From: Crocinitomicaceae bacterium
GTDB lineage: Bacteria; Bacteroidota; Bacteroidia; Flavobacteriales_D; Crocinitomicaceae
NCBI GenBank assembly: GCA_014762645.1
Contig: JABURP010000022.1
Coordinates: forward strand, 1-64,000
DNA length: 64,000 nucleotides
Direction of reading: 5' to 3'
The translations under genes and the position numbers were made by a program. The notes under the pieces were generated by a model. The model saw only the letters and a list, made by a program, of their open reading frames with translations. It did not search any database and was not told the DNA's origin. Shown piece after piece: positions 32,433 through 41,558 of this stretch (positions are counted from its first letter, which is position 1; each line of letters starts with the position of its first letter).

Positions 32433-33710
32433 ATGTATTATAACTTCAGATTTCTTTGTGTTTTATTTTCTGTTCTTTTTTGTTTATTTAATGTAAGAGC
32501 CCAGGTGACTCAGGGTCTTTTTGCTGAATATTTATTTAATAACGGCTCGCTAATACCATCAGTTGGTTCTGTTATTCCTATAAACACAAACGCTTCATCT
32601 GCATCCGATAGGTTTGGGTGCCCTCATAACGCAATGACTTTTTCAGGGAATGCCTATTTAGATTTTGGGGATAGTTTTGACAATTACTTCACCGCAAATG
32701 ATTCTTCTTTTAGTATTTCCTTGTGGTTTAAATTATTTAATGCTGGCAGTGTCTCTCATGCTATATTTCAGAAGTCGGCAGATGGTGTTTGTGGTGAAAG
32801 TCAACGCGAAATGGGAGTAGTAATAGGACCAACTCAAAAATTGAGGATTGGGATTTATTTCACAGGTGACCTCAACAACTATTTTGTTACTGAGTGTAGT
32901 ACAGCTTTTAATGATACACTATGGCACCACGTTGTAATAAATTATGATGGTAGCATTGATACTGGTGGCGGTGTGGACCGGCTTGAGGTTTATGTGGATA
33001 ACGTCCCGGAAACTTTAACAATCATTAGTGCAACAGGAAGCCTTGGTACAATCAACAACGGTACAGCACATACGGCAATTGGTAATCAATTAAATTCTTC
33101 AGGATCAATTTGCGGTACTAATTCCGAACAATTTGAAGGATATTTGGATGATTATAGATTTTATAACCGATTATTGCAGCCTTTCGAAGTAGACCTGCTA
33201 TTTAATGAATCACCTATCTGCTGTGAAGCCCTTGGTGTAAATGATTCCATATCGACAGATGTTAATTCAGTTCAAGTTTATCAAACAAACTCAACTTATC
33301 AATGGCTGGATTGTTCAACTATGAGTCCCATCTCTGGTGAAGTAAATCAATTCTATTTCCCGGATTCAAATGGAACCTATGCATGTGTTATCAATTTTGA
33401 TGATTGTATTGACACTACTGATTGTATAAACTTTTCAGATCAACTTGCGGTGGATGAGTTGACGGCAGTTGGAAACATAAATATCTACCCAAATCCAACG
33501 AATGATGACTTCAACATTAATCTTGGACAATTTCACAAAAAAGTAGAGGTTCAGGTGGTTAATATTTTGGGGGAAGTTATACATAGAAAATCGTACTCAA
33601 ACTGCAAGGTTATTGAACATATTGAGCTACCTAAGACACCAGGTATATATGGTGTAATTATAGCTATACCAAATACAGAACAGGTTATCTTTAGAGTAAT
33701 AAAAAGATGA
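32433..33710 (+). CDS. Secreted LamG/concanavalin-like protein with T9SS type A sorting domain
   Basis: A 425-residue exported protein. The signal peptide ends near residue 23 (VRAQ). Residues about 25-265 look like a LamG/concanavalin A-like jelly roll: AEYLFNNGSL, FSISLWFKLF, DTLWHHVVINYDG and a DDYRFYNRLL end strand. The spacing to WHHV and to the D-D-Y-R-F element is typical. A cysteine-containing linker leads to a type A C-terminal domain (about 345-425, with IYPNPTND and GIYGVII). It probably binds carbohydrate at the cell surface. No catalytic motif is evident. Confidence 0.85.
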   Translation: MYYNFRFLCVLFSVLFCLFNVRAQVTQGLFAEYLFNNGSLIPSVGSVIPINTNASSASDRFGCPHNAMTFSGNAYLDFGDSFDNYFTANDSSFSISLWFKLFNAGSVSHAIFQKSADGVCGESQREMGVVIGPTQKLRIGIYFTGDLNNYFVTECSTAFNDTLWHHVVINYDGSIDTGGGVDRLEVYVDNVPETLTIISATGSLGTINNGTAHTAIGNQLNSSGSICGTNSEQFEGYLDDYRFYNRLLQPFEVDLLFNESPICCEALGVNDSISTDVNSVQVYQTNSTYQWLDCSTMSPISGEVNQFYFPDSNGTYACVINFDDCIDTTDCINFSDQLAVDELTAVGNINIYPNPTNDDFNINLGQFHKKVEVQVVNILGEVIHRKSYSNCKVIEHIELPKTPGIYGVIIAIPNTEQVIFRVIKR

Positions 33711-33758
33711 CAACGTGCTTCTAAACCTTACATCTTGCAAAATCCAAACACAGACCAA

Positions 33759-34445
33759 TCATGGGTAATAAACCATAGTTCCCAAAACAATTGGCGCACC
33801 TTTAACCGCCTCATCAGATGACATAAAGATTTGATCACCTAGAAGATGTGTGTGTGTTTCATAACCTTCCTGTTCCATGTCCAGGGAGAACTGAATTTTG
33901 GATGAAGCTATATTACTCTCCCCTTGTCCAGGAAACACCCCACCGGAGTAGTCCCAACCAAAACCTGAGAATTTAACGTGTTTTCCATCATTCCAGGCTA
34001 CAATTTCCTCCAATGGCATACCCGTATATAATCCATTTTTAGCGTCAACTCTTTGTGCTTTATTGCTTTCGTAATCCTTGTAATTCCACGTTTCTATAAA
34101 AGATAACTCTTCAGGGTTTTCTTCATCCCATCCGAAGCGTATTCTGTTACCATTAGTTGGATCATCCAATGTGGAGATAAGTACCATCACTGTTCCTTCG
34201 GCATACCAGGTAGTATCATCATCTAAATATTCTTCACCAAATTCCTCATACAACTTCGTGCGGGTATCAAATTGCGCATAATCTTCAAAATACTGAACAC
34301 CGGAAACTACTTCATCCGTTATTACCGAATCAACAGCTGTCGTGTCATTCGTGATATCATTTGAGTCTTCATTCGTGGAATCTTCTGACTCATTGTTGCA
34401 TGAAAACAAAGCCAAAGCCGAGATTAAAAAAAATAACTTCTTCAT
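33759..34445 (-). CDS. Hypothetical lipoprotein
   Basis: A 228-residue predicted lipoprotein with signal peptide MKKLFFLISALALFSC and a Ser/Asp/Asn/Thr-rich linker to about residue 45. The remainder is a soluble, acidic domain with several aromatic strands (FGWDEENPEELSFIETW, KFSGFGWDYSGGVF). I do not recognise a family. The thioesterase gene ends six bases upstream on the same strand, so the two are probably cotranscribed. Confidence 0.6.
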   Translation of the reverse strand: MKKLFFLISALALFSCNNESEDSTNEDSNDITNDTTAVDSVITDEVVSGVQYFEDYAQFDTRTKLYEEFGEEYLDDDTTWYAEGTVMVLISTLDDPTNGNRIRFGWDEENPEELSFIETWNYKDYESNKAQRVDAKNGLYTGMPLEEIVAWNDGKHVKFSGFGWDYSGGVFPGQGESNIASSKIQFSLDMEQEGYETHTHLLGDQIFMSSDEAVKGAPIVLGTMVYYP

Positions 34446-34450
34446 AGGAT

Positions 34451-34966
34451 TTATTTTTGATAAAAAATTGATTTTAATTCAGTTGCATCAGAAGGGTCGA
34501 GCTTTCCGGCAAGAACCAGACTCAACTGCCTTCTTCTCAAAGCTGCATCATAGCGTTTTTTCTCCTCTTCTGTCTCTGGAATTAATTCCGGAACATTAAT
34601 CGGGCCGCCGTTTTGGTCCACTGCAACAAAAGTATAAATAGCCTGGTTGCTTTGAACGCGATCTCCGGTTAGTCTGTCTTCTACAAAAACATCAATAATT
34701 ACCTCCATTGATGACGAGTAAGCTCTGGATACTTTTGCCTCTAGTGTAACTATGGCCCCAAGGTCTATGGGTTCACCAAATGACACATTATTTATAGAAG
34801 CTGTTACCACTACCCGTTTAGAATGTCGGTGAGCCGATACTGCTGCAATTTCATCCATCCAGGCAAGTAATGCTCCGCCAAACAGTTTTCCCAGCGAATT
34901 TGTTTCGTGCGGTAAAACCACTTTTGTTTGAATGGCCAGCGTCTCTTTTGGTGTTCTTGTTTTCAT
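34451..34966 (-). CDS. Acyl-CoA thioesterase, hotdog fold (YciA/BFIT-like)
   Basis: Hydrolyses acyl-CoA to free acid and CoA. The 171-residue single hotdog domain shows the family hallmark NSLGKLFGGALLAWMDE (23-39), in which Asp38 is the likely catalytic residue, and VVVTASINNVSFGEPI further on. The C-terminal tail (about 125-171) is helical and charged. It follows the PpiD gene after a terminator, and precedes the lipoprotein gene. Confidence 0.88.
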   Translation of the reverse strand: MKTRTPKETLAIQTKVVLPHETNSLGKLFGGALLAWMDEIAAVSAHRHSKRVVVTASINNVSFGEPIDLGAIVTLEAKVSRAYSSSMEVIIDVFVEDRLTGDRVQSNQAIYTFVAVDQNGGPINVPELIPETEEEKKRYDAALRRRQLSLVLAGKLDPSDATELKSIFYQK

Positions 34967-34993
34967 AGATCAGTGAATAAAAGTAATCAAATA

Positions 34994-35025
34994 AAAATCC
35001 CCTCAACAACCGTCAAGGGGATTTT
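34994..35025 (-). terminator. Terminator downstream of the ppiD-like gene
   Basis: AAAATCCCCT and AGGGGATTTT form a perfect 10-bp stem around a 12-base loop. On the minus strand it continues into a T-rich tail, 24 bases after the gene end. Confidence 0.85.
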
Positions 35026-35048
35026 GTAAATACTATTTGAGGTTTTGA

Positions 35049-37283
35049 TTACCTGTATTCAATTTTTCTTCGGTTGTCCTGAACATCTGCAGCTTCACGC
35101 AATGCACGTATAACTAGGTTATCAGCCGAACCTCTTCTGGCTTGCGTTAAACTCGTTTTTTGTAGTGAATAATCAGAAGTTTCCGGTGCCTTGGTAATAC
35201 CATCCAAAATACAAACATAAACACCTGTACGTCCTTTCAAAGGAACCGTCATAAACCCAACTTCTAATTCGTCACGGTACAATGAACCAACAATTTCAGG
35301 TTCATTACCACCACCACCGGCAATTACATTTGCTCCGAAAGAAACATCTGCAGTTAGAATCTGACCTTTGTGAACCACCTGAACAACTTCTTCCAGAGAA
35401 GATTTTCCAGCCATTTTCTCCATATAGATTTTTGCTTGTTTTTCTTTTAGAGCAGGGAAACGCATTTGATCTTTCACATCTTCAAATTCCGGTACACCTT
35501 CTTCAATAACATTCGTCAGGTAAGCCACTACATATTTATCTCCATCCAAAATCGGATCAGAAATATCACCTTCCATGGCATTTCTACCAAAGGCAAACTT
35601 CATTACCTTCTTAGGTTTGTTAATACCGGTTATGTAGTTCTGATTTATCCAGATTCTTGAATTCATAACCGCCAGGTTACTATCCGCTGCCATGTGATAA
35701 AATGCAGAATCATTGTCGCTTTCATTTACGTTGAAAATAAAGTCGAACACTTGTTCTTCCATATACTTCATAGTGTTTTCAGAAGGCTCAACAATTTTAG
35801 CTACTACAGCTAACTTTGGTACTACGCGCTCCGCTCTTCCAAGTACTTCAACAATGTGGTATCCGTAAGTAGTTTTTACCAATTGGAGTTTGCCTATTTC
35901 ACCGTTAAATGAGGCATCATTAAATTCAGGTACCATTCGTCCTTCTGCGAACCATTTATATTCTCCATTACTGGCAAGTGATCCTGGATCTTCAGAAACT
36001 TCCTGAACCATCTCCACAAAGTTGTCTTTTTCCTGAATAACAGCGATAACACTATCAGCCATGGCTTTTGCAACAGGTACACTTCTACTTGCATCCGTTT
36101 TTATAAGAATATGTCTTACCCATGCTTGTTTTTCGGTTCTGGTTCCTGTTACTTTAGCAATAAAGACAATGTTATCTCCTTCAGGAGCCATAACGGTAGC
36201 AAAAGGTCCAATTACATCACCAACCTGTGCACTCTGTATTGCTTCATCAGCAACAGCGGGATATTGTGCCGGTCCCATAAACTGAGGTTTCGAAAAGTTC
36301 TCTTCTCCCCTGCTGAATTCAACTGAATCCGATAACATTTCAATATCTGAATGCGTGTTCATGAAAGAGATGTTGTTCTCAGTAGTCTTGAACTTTTCTT
36401 TCAAGTCAATTAACTCTGTTTCAATTTCAGCCATATCTTCTCGTGTGGCTTTAATTGGGAAGGTAATGTAATCAACCTCCCTGGACTCCTTCATTTCATA
36501 TTGCTTTTCAGTCTTGTGCTCTTCATAATAAGCTTTTATCTCTTCATCCGTAACCTCAATTTCATCTGGTGGGATATCCGAATATTTTTGAATCACAAAA
36601 CGAATACTACGGATTTCGTTCTTAGCACGATAAGCTTCTTTTGCTTCAATGCTGTTAATAAAAAGTCCTTTCGTTATCAGTGTAACATACTTATCTGCTG
36701 TACGTGTATCTTTCAACTCATCTTCAAACGCTTTCCATTGAGAGCGCGCTTCTAACCAATTTGCTCTGGCTGTTTCATCATCCGGTTCATTATCCGGATC
36801 AAGATTGTTGATGAAGTTTCGAACTGAATCTCTTGAAAACTGTCCATCCGGACCTCTAAAGATTGGAATTTGCTGAACCCATGGATGAATGTGTTCTCCG
36901 TGTAACATGTCATTTAACTCACGTGATGTACATGTCAATCCAATTTTATCAAATTCACGATTCATAAGGTTTCTTCTAATCACCTCATTAAATGCCTGAT
37001 CTTCTCCTGATTGTTCAGCTTGCGTTCTTTGACTATCTGATAAAGGTGCTCCGTTGTTCTGCTGACGCATGGTTTCCTTTTCACGGTTCACGTAGATATC
37101 TCTCAGCTCGTTGTACTCATCTTCATCAATTTCCTCTCCATATACCGTAGCGATAGGAAGTCTTTCCGTATCACCTCTTCCACTACTCGTCATGAAATCA
37201 GTAAAGATAAACGCTAACATTGCGCCTCCGATAACGATCAAAAGCAGGATAGAATTCTTTTGAATTTTCCCAATTACTGCCAT
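35049..37283 (-). CDS. PpiD-like periplasmic folding chaperone / peptidyl-prolyl isomerase
   Basis: Membrane-anchored chaperone for newly exported envelope proteins. The 744 residues have one N-terminal membrane helix (about 11-30), a SurA/PpiD N-terminal helical domain (about 45-250), and a PpiC parvulin domain at about 386-482 that includes VRHILIKT, VQEVSEDPGS, GEYKWFAEGRM and YGYHIVEVL. A large C-terminal region of unknown structure follows. This layout fits PpiD and the Bacteroidota SurA/PpiD family. It has its own terminator and is divergent from pdhB. Confidence 0.9.
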   Translation of the reverse strand: MAVIGKIQKNSILLLIVIGGAMLAFIFTDFMTSSGRGDTERLPIATVYGEEIDEDEYNELRDIYVNREKETMRQQNNGAPLSDSQRTQAEQSGEDQAFNEVIRRNLMNREFDKIGLTCTSRELNDMLHGEHIHPWVQQIPIFRGPDGQFSRDSVRNFINNLDPDNEPDDETARANWLEARSQWKAFEDELKDTRTADKYVTLITKGLFINSIEAKEAYRAKNEIRSIRFVIQKYSDIPPDEIEVTDEEIKAYYEEHKTEKQYEMKESREVDYITFPIKATREDMAEIETELIDLKEKFKTTENNISFMNTHSDIEMLSDSVEFSRGEENFSKPQFMGPAQYPAVADEAIQSAQVGDVIGPFATVMAPEGDNIVFIAKVTGTRTEKQAWVRHILIKTDASRSVPVAKAMADSVIAVIQEKDNFVEMVQEVSEDPGSLASNGEYKWFAEGRMVPEFNDASFNGEIGKLQLVKTTYGYHIVEVLGRAERVVPKLAVVAKIVEPSENTMKYMEEQVFDFIFNVNESDNDSAFYHMAADSNLAVMNSRIWINQNYITGINKPKKVMKFAFGRNAMEGDISDPILDGDKYVVAYLTNVIEEGVPEFEDVKDQMRFPALKEKQAKIYMEKMAGKSSLEEVVQVVHKGQILTADVSFGANVIAGGGGNEPEIVGSLYRDELEVGFMTVPLKGRTGVYVCILDGITKAPETSDYSLQKTSLTQARRGSADNLVIRALREAADVQDNRRKIEYR

Positions 37284-37461
37284 TTCTATTAAAATTTAAT
37301 ATACCCGATATTTAATTATCTATTTAAACGGGGGTGCGAATATAACCCTAATCCCTGAAAAATAAAAGACAGTTCAGGCGAAAAATTGGTGCAAGTCATT
37401 CTGTTGCGGATTACAGTTCTAAAAAGTAGATTAGAATTAACCGTTTAAATGCAATAATTTG

Positions 37462-37469
37462 TAGTTTTG
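37462..37469 (+). promoter_or_regulatory. Bacteroidota -7 element of pdhB
   Basis: TAGTTTTG is an exact TAnnTTTG match, 17 bases before the ATG at 37487. Confidence 0.5.
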
Positions 37470-37486
37470 ACCCAAATATTTTGCAG

Positions 37487-38464
37487 ATGAAGACTGTTCA
37501 ATTCCGTGAAGCCCTAAGAGAGGCAATGTCAGAAGAGATGAGAACCACCAAAGAAGTGTTCTTATTAGGTGAAGAAGTGGCCGAATATAATGGGGCTTAT
37601 AAGGTATCACAGGGGATGCTGGATGAATTTGGTCCGGAGCGTGTAATTGATACACCCATAGCTGAACTTGGTTTTAGTGGAATTGCTGTTGGTGCGGCTA
37701 TGAACGGGTTGCGGCCAATAGTTGAGTTCATGACCTGGAACTTTGCCATTTTAGCGGCCGATCAGATCATTAATTCAGCTGCAAAAATGCTACAAATGTC
37801 AGGTGGACAGGTAGGATGTCCGATTGTTTTCAGAGGTGGAAACGGACAAGCCGGACAGTTAGGAGCAACACATTCACAAAGTTTTGAGGCATTCTACGCC
37901 CATGTTCCTGGATTGAAAGTAATCACTCCTTCAACCCCTTATGATGCGAAAGGATTACTAAAGTCTGCTATTCGTGATGAAGATCCAATTGTTTTTCTGG
38001 AATCAGAAAAAATGTACGGCGATAAAGGAGAAATTCCTGAAGGCGAGTATATTATTCCAATTGGTGTTGCGGATATCAAACGCAAAGGGTCAGACGTAAC
38101 CATAGTCAGTTTTGGTAAGATTATCAAAGAAGCTCACAAAGCGGCAGAAGAATTGGAAAAGGAAGGAATCTCATGTGAAATTATTGATTTGAGAACCATT
38201 CGCCCGATTGACTATGCTGCAGTTGTCGAGTCTATAAAGAAAACAAATCGTTGCGTAGTAGTAGAAGAGTCATGGCCATTGGCATCCATCTCATCTGAAA
38301 TTGCTTATCACTTGCAAAATTATGCATTTGATTATTTGGATGCGCCGGTAAAAAGGGTAACTCAGTCAGACACGCCTTTTCCATTTAGCCCTTCACTTAT
38401 TGAAGAAGCACTTCCAAACGTTCCACGTATCGTTGCGGCTGTAAAAGCAGTATCCTACAAATAG
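37487..38464 (+). CDS. pdhB: Pyruvate dehydrogenase E1 component beta subunit
   Basis: Beta half of the thiamine-diphosphate-dependent pyruvate decarboxylating E1 enzyme, which feeds acetyl-CoA to the TCA cycle. The 325-residue length is standard. Landmarks are REALREAMSEEM at the start, GEEVAEYNGAYKVSQG (the cofactor-contacting Glu), GFSGIAVGAAMNGLRP and HSQSFEAFYAHVPGLKV (the active-site His region). I chose ATG at 37487 over an in-frame TTG six bases earlier. The alpha subunit is not in the window, so the two E1 genes are not adjacent here. Confidence 0.93.
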   Translation: MKTVQFREALREAMSEEMRTTKEVFLLGEEVAEYNGAYKVSQGMLDEFGPERVIDTPIAELGFSGIAVGAAMNGLRPIVEFMTWNFAILAADQIINSAAKMLQMSGGQVGCPIVFRGGNGQAGQLGATHSQSFEAFYAHVPGLKVITPSTPYDAKGLLKSAIRDEDPIVFLESEKMYGDKGEIPEGEYIIPIGVADIKRKGSDVTIVSFGKIIKEAHKAAEELEKEGISCEIIDLRTIRPIDYAAVVESIKKTNRCVVVEESWPLASISSEIAYHLQNYAFDYLDAPVKRVTQSDTPFPFSPSLIEEALPNVPRIVAAVKAVSYK

Positions 38465-38495
38465 AACTAGTAGGTTTTACTGTGTGACAAAAAAT

Positions 38496-39086
38496 TTAGG
38501 TCTTTGATTTGGTCAATCGCCATTTATCAAAATAAATATTCCTTTTCATTAGTGCGGTGAGCAACCCGGCTCCTGTTCCCATCCCTGCTATTTGCATCCA
38601 GTTCCACCACTCTAGTTTCTTACCAACATTATCGGAAGTATCAATGAGTAACGAAATTCCGGATCCCATAAAAAGTATTGAACTTCCCAACATGGCTAAC
38701 TCACGACCCAAATTATAACTACCAGACAAAACGGATATTTTATAAATACTGTCTGCTGCAATAATTTTTGTGTAAACACTTTTTTGAATCATGGTGTCAA
38801 TCAGATCAAATTTTTCTTTTCTGCTGAGGGTGTCTATCGCCATAATCTTATTGACTTCAGAAGTATCATAATCTTTATATTCAAATGTGATTGATGTATC
38901 TGTGTAATCCGTAATCTTACCAAAGCGTTTTTCTTCTTTTGATTCATAAATACGGCATTTGAGTGGTAATTTGAAGCGTATGGTGCGCTTGCTCTGTTTC
39001 TTTTGAAATACGATATACGTTATCTCTTTGGCAGAGGTCAACTGAACGCAAAAAACTAAAATCAATATGGAAAGGAATTTTGTCAA
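38496..39086 (-). CDS. Hypothetical exported/membrane protein
   Basis: A 196-residue protein with signal peptide (MTKFLSILILVFCVQLTSA) and apparently TTG as start codon; no ATG is available between an upstream in-frame stop and this codon. Residues 20-115 are soluble and basic, then a Gly-rich hydrophobic segment (about 125-148) and another (about 160-178) suggest one hairpin in the membrane. I do not recognise a domain. It is divergent from the DUF2279 gene. Confidence 0.6.
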   Translation of the reverse strand: MTKFLSILILVFCVQLTSAKEITYIVFQKKQSKRTIRFKLPLKCRIYESKEEKRFGKITDYTDTSITFEYKDYDTSEVNKIMAIDTLSRKEKFDLIDTMIQKSVYTKIIAADSIYKISVLSGSYNLGRELAMLGSSILFMGSGISLLIDTSDNVGKKLEWWNWMQIAGMGTGAGLLTALMKRNIYFDKWRLTKSKT

Positions 39087-39150
39087 ATCAACAATTATGA
39101 AGTCAACCTAAATTACGCAATCTCCACAAATACGTATATTTTTACACAAA

Positions 39151-40065
39151 ATGAAAGGACTACGGTTTATTCTGCTTCTGAGTTGTACACTCCTGGTTAC
39201 TCGTCTAACGCTGGCGCAATTTCTTGTACCGTCTGATACTTTGAACAAAAACAGAGTAATTGGCGTTAGCGTAGCTGGCGGAACAGCCTGGGCCGGGTCT
39301 ATATCTGCTCTGTACTTTGTTTGGTATAAAGATTTTCCCAAAACTGGTTTTCACGTTTTTGATGATAGTCGTGAATGGCAACAAATGGATAAAATAGGAC
39401 ATCATTACGCGGCGTTCCATTTTGGTAGATTTGTTGGAGACCTTTACGAATGGTCAGGATTGGATCACAAAAAAGCATCTATCATTGGGGCAGGGTTTAG
39501 TATTGGTTATATGACCACTTTTGAATTCCTGGACGCCACGAACGAACAATGGGGATTCTCCTGGTCGGATATTGCCTATAACACCCTGGGTACTGCTACT
39601 TACTGGACACAGGAATATTTTTGGAACAAACAGTATGTACAATTCAAATTCTCCGCCCATCTAACTGATCTTGCACAATACAGACCCAACGTATTGGGTA
39701 ATGATTTTGCCAGCAGAATCTTAAAGGATTATAATGGACAAACTTACTGGATGAGCTTTAATCCTGTCCATTGGTTTAAAAAAGATTCCAAAATACCAGA
39801 GTGGATCAATCTTTCTTTTGGATACAGTATCAATAATCAATTAATTGGTGATGGAGGTACTTACATTATTACAGATGGAACCACTCAGTTGAACTTCACC
39901 CCATATCGTCAGTTCTTCTTTTCCTTTGACATAAATTTTGAAGCCATTCCAACCGATCGGCCCTGGTTGAAAACAATATTTAGAGGTTTGAATTATATAA
40001 AAGTACCTTTCCCGGCCCTTGAGTTTTCACAGGGTAAAGTAGGGTTCCGTCCATTATATTTCTAG
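39151..40065 (+). CDS. DUF2279-family predicted outer-envelope protein
   Basis: A 304-residue exported protein of unknown function. The signal peptide ends near residue 23 (TLAQ). The DUF2279 core follows: WYKDFPKTGFHVFDDSREWQQMDKIGHHYAAF (near 50-82; key residues Asp, Lys, His-His), GLDHKKASIIGAGFSIGYMTTFEFLDA and SWSDIAYNTLGT. The C-terminal half is rich in aromatic strands as in an outer-membrane beta-barrel, ending VGFRPLYF. The next gene converges and overlaps by four bases. Confidence 0.8.
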   Translation: MKGLRFILLLSCTLLVTRLTLAQFLVPSDTLNKNRVIGVSVAGGTAWAGSISALYFVWYKDFPKTGFHVFDDSREWQQMDKIGHHYAAFHFGRFVGDLYEWSGLDHKKASIIGAGFSIGYMTTFEFLDATNEQWGFSWSDIAYNTLGTATYWTQEYFWNKQYVQFKFSAHLTDLAQYRPNVLGNDFASRILKDYNGQTYWMSFNPVHWFKKDSKIPEWINLSFGYSINNQLIGDGGTYIITDGTTQLNFTPYRQFFFSFDINFEAIPTDRPWLKTIFRGLNYIKVPFPALEFSQGKVGFRPLYF

Positions 40066-40496
40066 GTTTTTGTAATTCGAAGACCTTCCTTAACCCGTTC
40101 AATCCGATACACCCCAAAGCTTTTATCAGGTGTTTCGCTCTCTTCCTGACAAAACCCGTTTCTGCTAATACTCTTCACAAAAACTCGGATTTTATTTCCT
40201 CCAATAAATTCGTACGTTCCGGTAACATTTGTGAAACAATCTACACCGCAAGGCGCCGAATAGCTGGTTGTAAAACCGGTTTTAGTAAAGGAAATAAAAT
40301 TGCCCCAGTCAAAATAAACTGAGTCGTTTTTTGGGAAAAGTGTATACGAAGCCACGTCTTCAGAAGTAAAGCAGTGAATGTTTGACTTCCACGTTGTTCC
40401 TTCAAGTTGAATCGTTGGAACCCTCACACCTACCTCACTTTGACTAAACATGAACAATGGCACAACACAAAACAGATTGAAAAGTAATGCTTTCAT
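40062..40496 (-). CDS. Hypothetical secreted protein
   Basis: A 144-residue protein with signal peptide MKALLFNLFCVVPLFMFSQ. The mature part is a small beta-rich domain with four cysteines (42, 83, 87, 118 approximately) and a lipocalin-like start (LEGTTWKSN) and ending strand (GVYRIERVKEG). This resembles META or lipocalin-like domains of Bacteroidota, but the resemblance is loose. Its 3' end overlaps the end of the DUF2279 gene by four bases. Confidence 0.6.
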   Translation of the reverse strand: MKALLFNLFCVVPLFMFSQSEVGVRVPTIQLEGTTWKSNIHCFTSEDVASYTLFPKNDSVYFDWGNFISFTKTGFTTSYSAPCGVDCFTNVTGTYEFIGGNKIRVFVKSISRNGFCQEESETPDKSFGVYRIERVKEGLRITKT

Positions 40497-40523
40497 GGCT
40501 TTTCTTTTCAGTACAACCGTCTC

Positions 40524-41525
40524 TTAAATGAGTTCAAACTCACCAGCACCAAACTTCTCTTCAATTGTGTCGAGGGTATCGTATACCTCCTGCAAATCCA
40601 TTGAAGTAACTAAACTGGTTCGGTATTCTTTAAAGTTGGGAATTCCTTTAAAATAGTTGGAATAATGGCGTTTCATCTCATTGATTGCAAGGATTTCTCC
40701 TTTCCATTTCAAGGATAATTCAAGATGTTCACGCGTAATAGCGACGCGTTCTTTTATGGTAGGTGTAGGCAACGTCTCCCCATTGTTCATGTACGCCTTT
40801 ATGTGATCAAATACCCAGGGATTTCCAATAGCAGCTCGTCCAATCATAATTCCATCCACACCGTACTTATTTCTGTATTCAACCGCTTTCTCACCAGAAG
40901 AAATGTCGCCGTTTCCAAAAACAGGGATTTTCATTCGGGGGTTATTTTTCACTTCTGCAATTAAGGTCCAGTCAGCTTCACCTTTATACATTTGTTTTCG
41001 GGTACGACCGTGAATGGCAATTGCTTCAATTCCTACATCTTGTAGGCGTTCAGCTACTTCAACAATATATTTGGTGTTGTCATCCCATCCTAATCTGGTT
41101 TTAACCGTTACGGGAAGATGCGTAGCATTTACAATTTCTTTGGTCATTTCCACCATTTTGGGAATATCCTGGAGAATACCTGCACCTGCACCTTTACACG
41201 CTACTTTTTTTACCGGACAACCATAGTTTATGTCAATCACATCCGGATTTGTTTTTTCAACAATCTCCGTTGTTTTGCGCATATTCTCAATGTCTGCTCC
41301 AAAAATCTGAATACCGATAGGGCGTTCATATTCATAGATATCTAACTTTTGAACGGATTTTGCGGCATCTCTAATAAGTCCTTCTGAAGATATGAATTCG
41401 GTATACATCATATCGGCGCCATGTCGTTTGCATAAGGCACGAAACGGCGGGTCACTAACATCCTCCATAGGAGCTAGAAGTAAAGGAAATTCTCCCAGGT
41501 CTATGTCACGAATCTTCACACTCAC
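40524..41525 (-). CDS. dusB: tRNA-dihydrouridine synthase B (DusB-type)
   Basis: FMN-dependent enzyme that reduces uridine to dihydrouridine in tRNA. The 333-residue chain has a TIM barrel with LAPMEDVSDPPFR (17-29), MMYTEFISSEGL, the catalytic Cys103 in NYGCPVKKV, KTRLGWDD, and GVDGIMIGRAAIGNPW (FMN phosphate loop). The start is GTG at 41525, and a second GTG lies two codons later. An exact TAACTTTG promoter element ends four bases before the first GTG, so this mRNA appears leaderless. Confidence 0.93.
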   Translation of the reverse strand: MSVKIRDIDLGEFPLLLAPMEDVSDPPFRALCKRHGADMMYTEFISSEGLIRDAAKSVQKLDIYEYERPIGIQIFGADIENMRKTTEIVEKTNPDVIDINYGCPVKKVACKGAGAGILQDIPKMVEMTKEIVNATHLPVTVKTRLGWDDNTKYIVEVAERLQDVGIEAIAIHGRTRKQMYKGEADWTLIAEVKNNPRMKIPVFGNGDISSGEKAVEYRNKYGVDGIMIGRAAIGNPWVFDHIKAYMNNGETLPTPTIKERVAITREHLELSLKWKGEILAINEMKRHYSNYFKGIPNFKEYRTSLVTSMDLQEVYDTLDTIEEKFGAGEFELI

Positions 41526-41529
41526 GGTG

Positions 41530-41537
41530 CAAAGTTA
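41530..41537 (-). promoter_or_regulatory. Promoter -7 element 4 bases before the dusB GTG
   Basis: Minus-strand TAACTTTG followed by CACC and then GTG. It is the same TAACTTTGCACC string as the tatA promoter, where 29 bases separate it from the ATG. Confidence 0.5.
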
Positions 41538-41558
41538 CATACAATAAACAATTTGTGT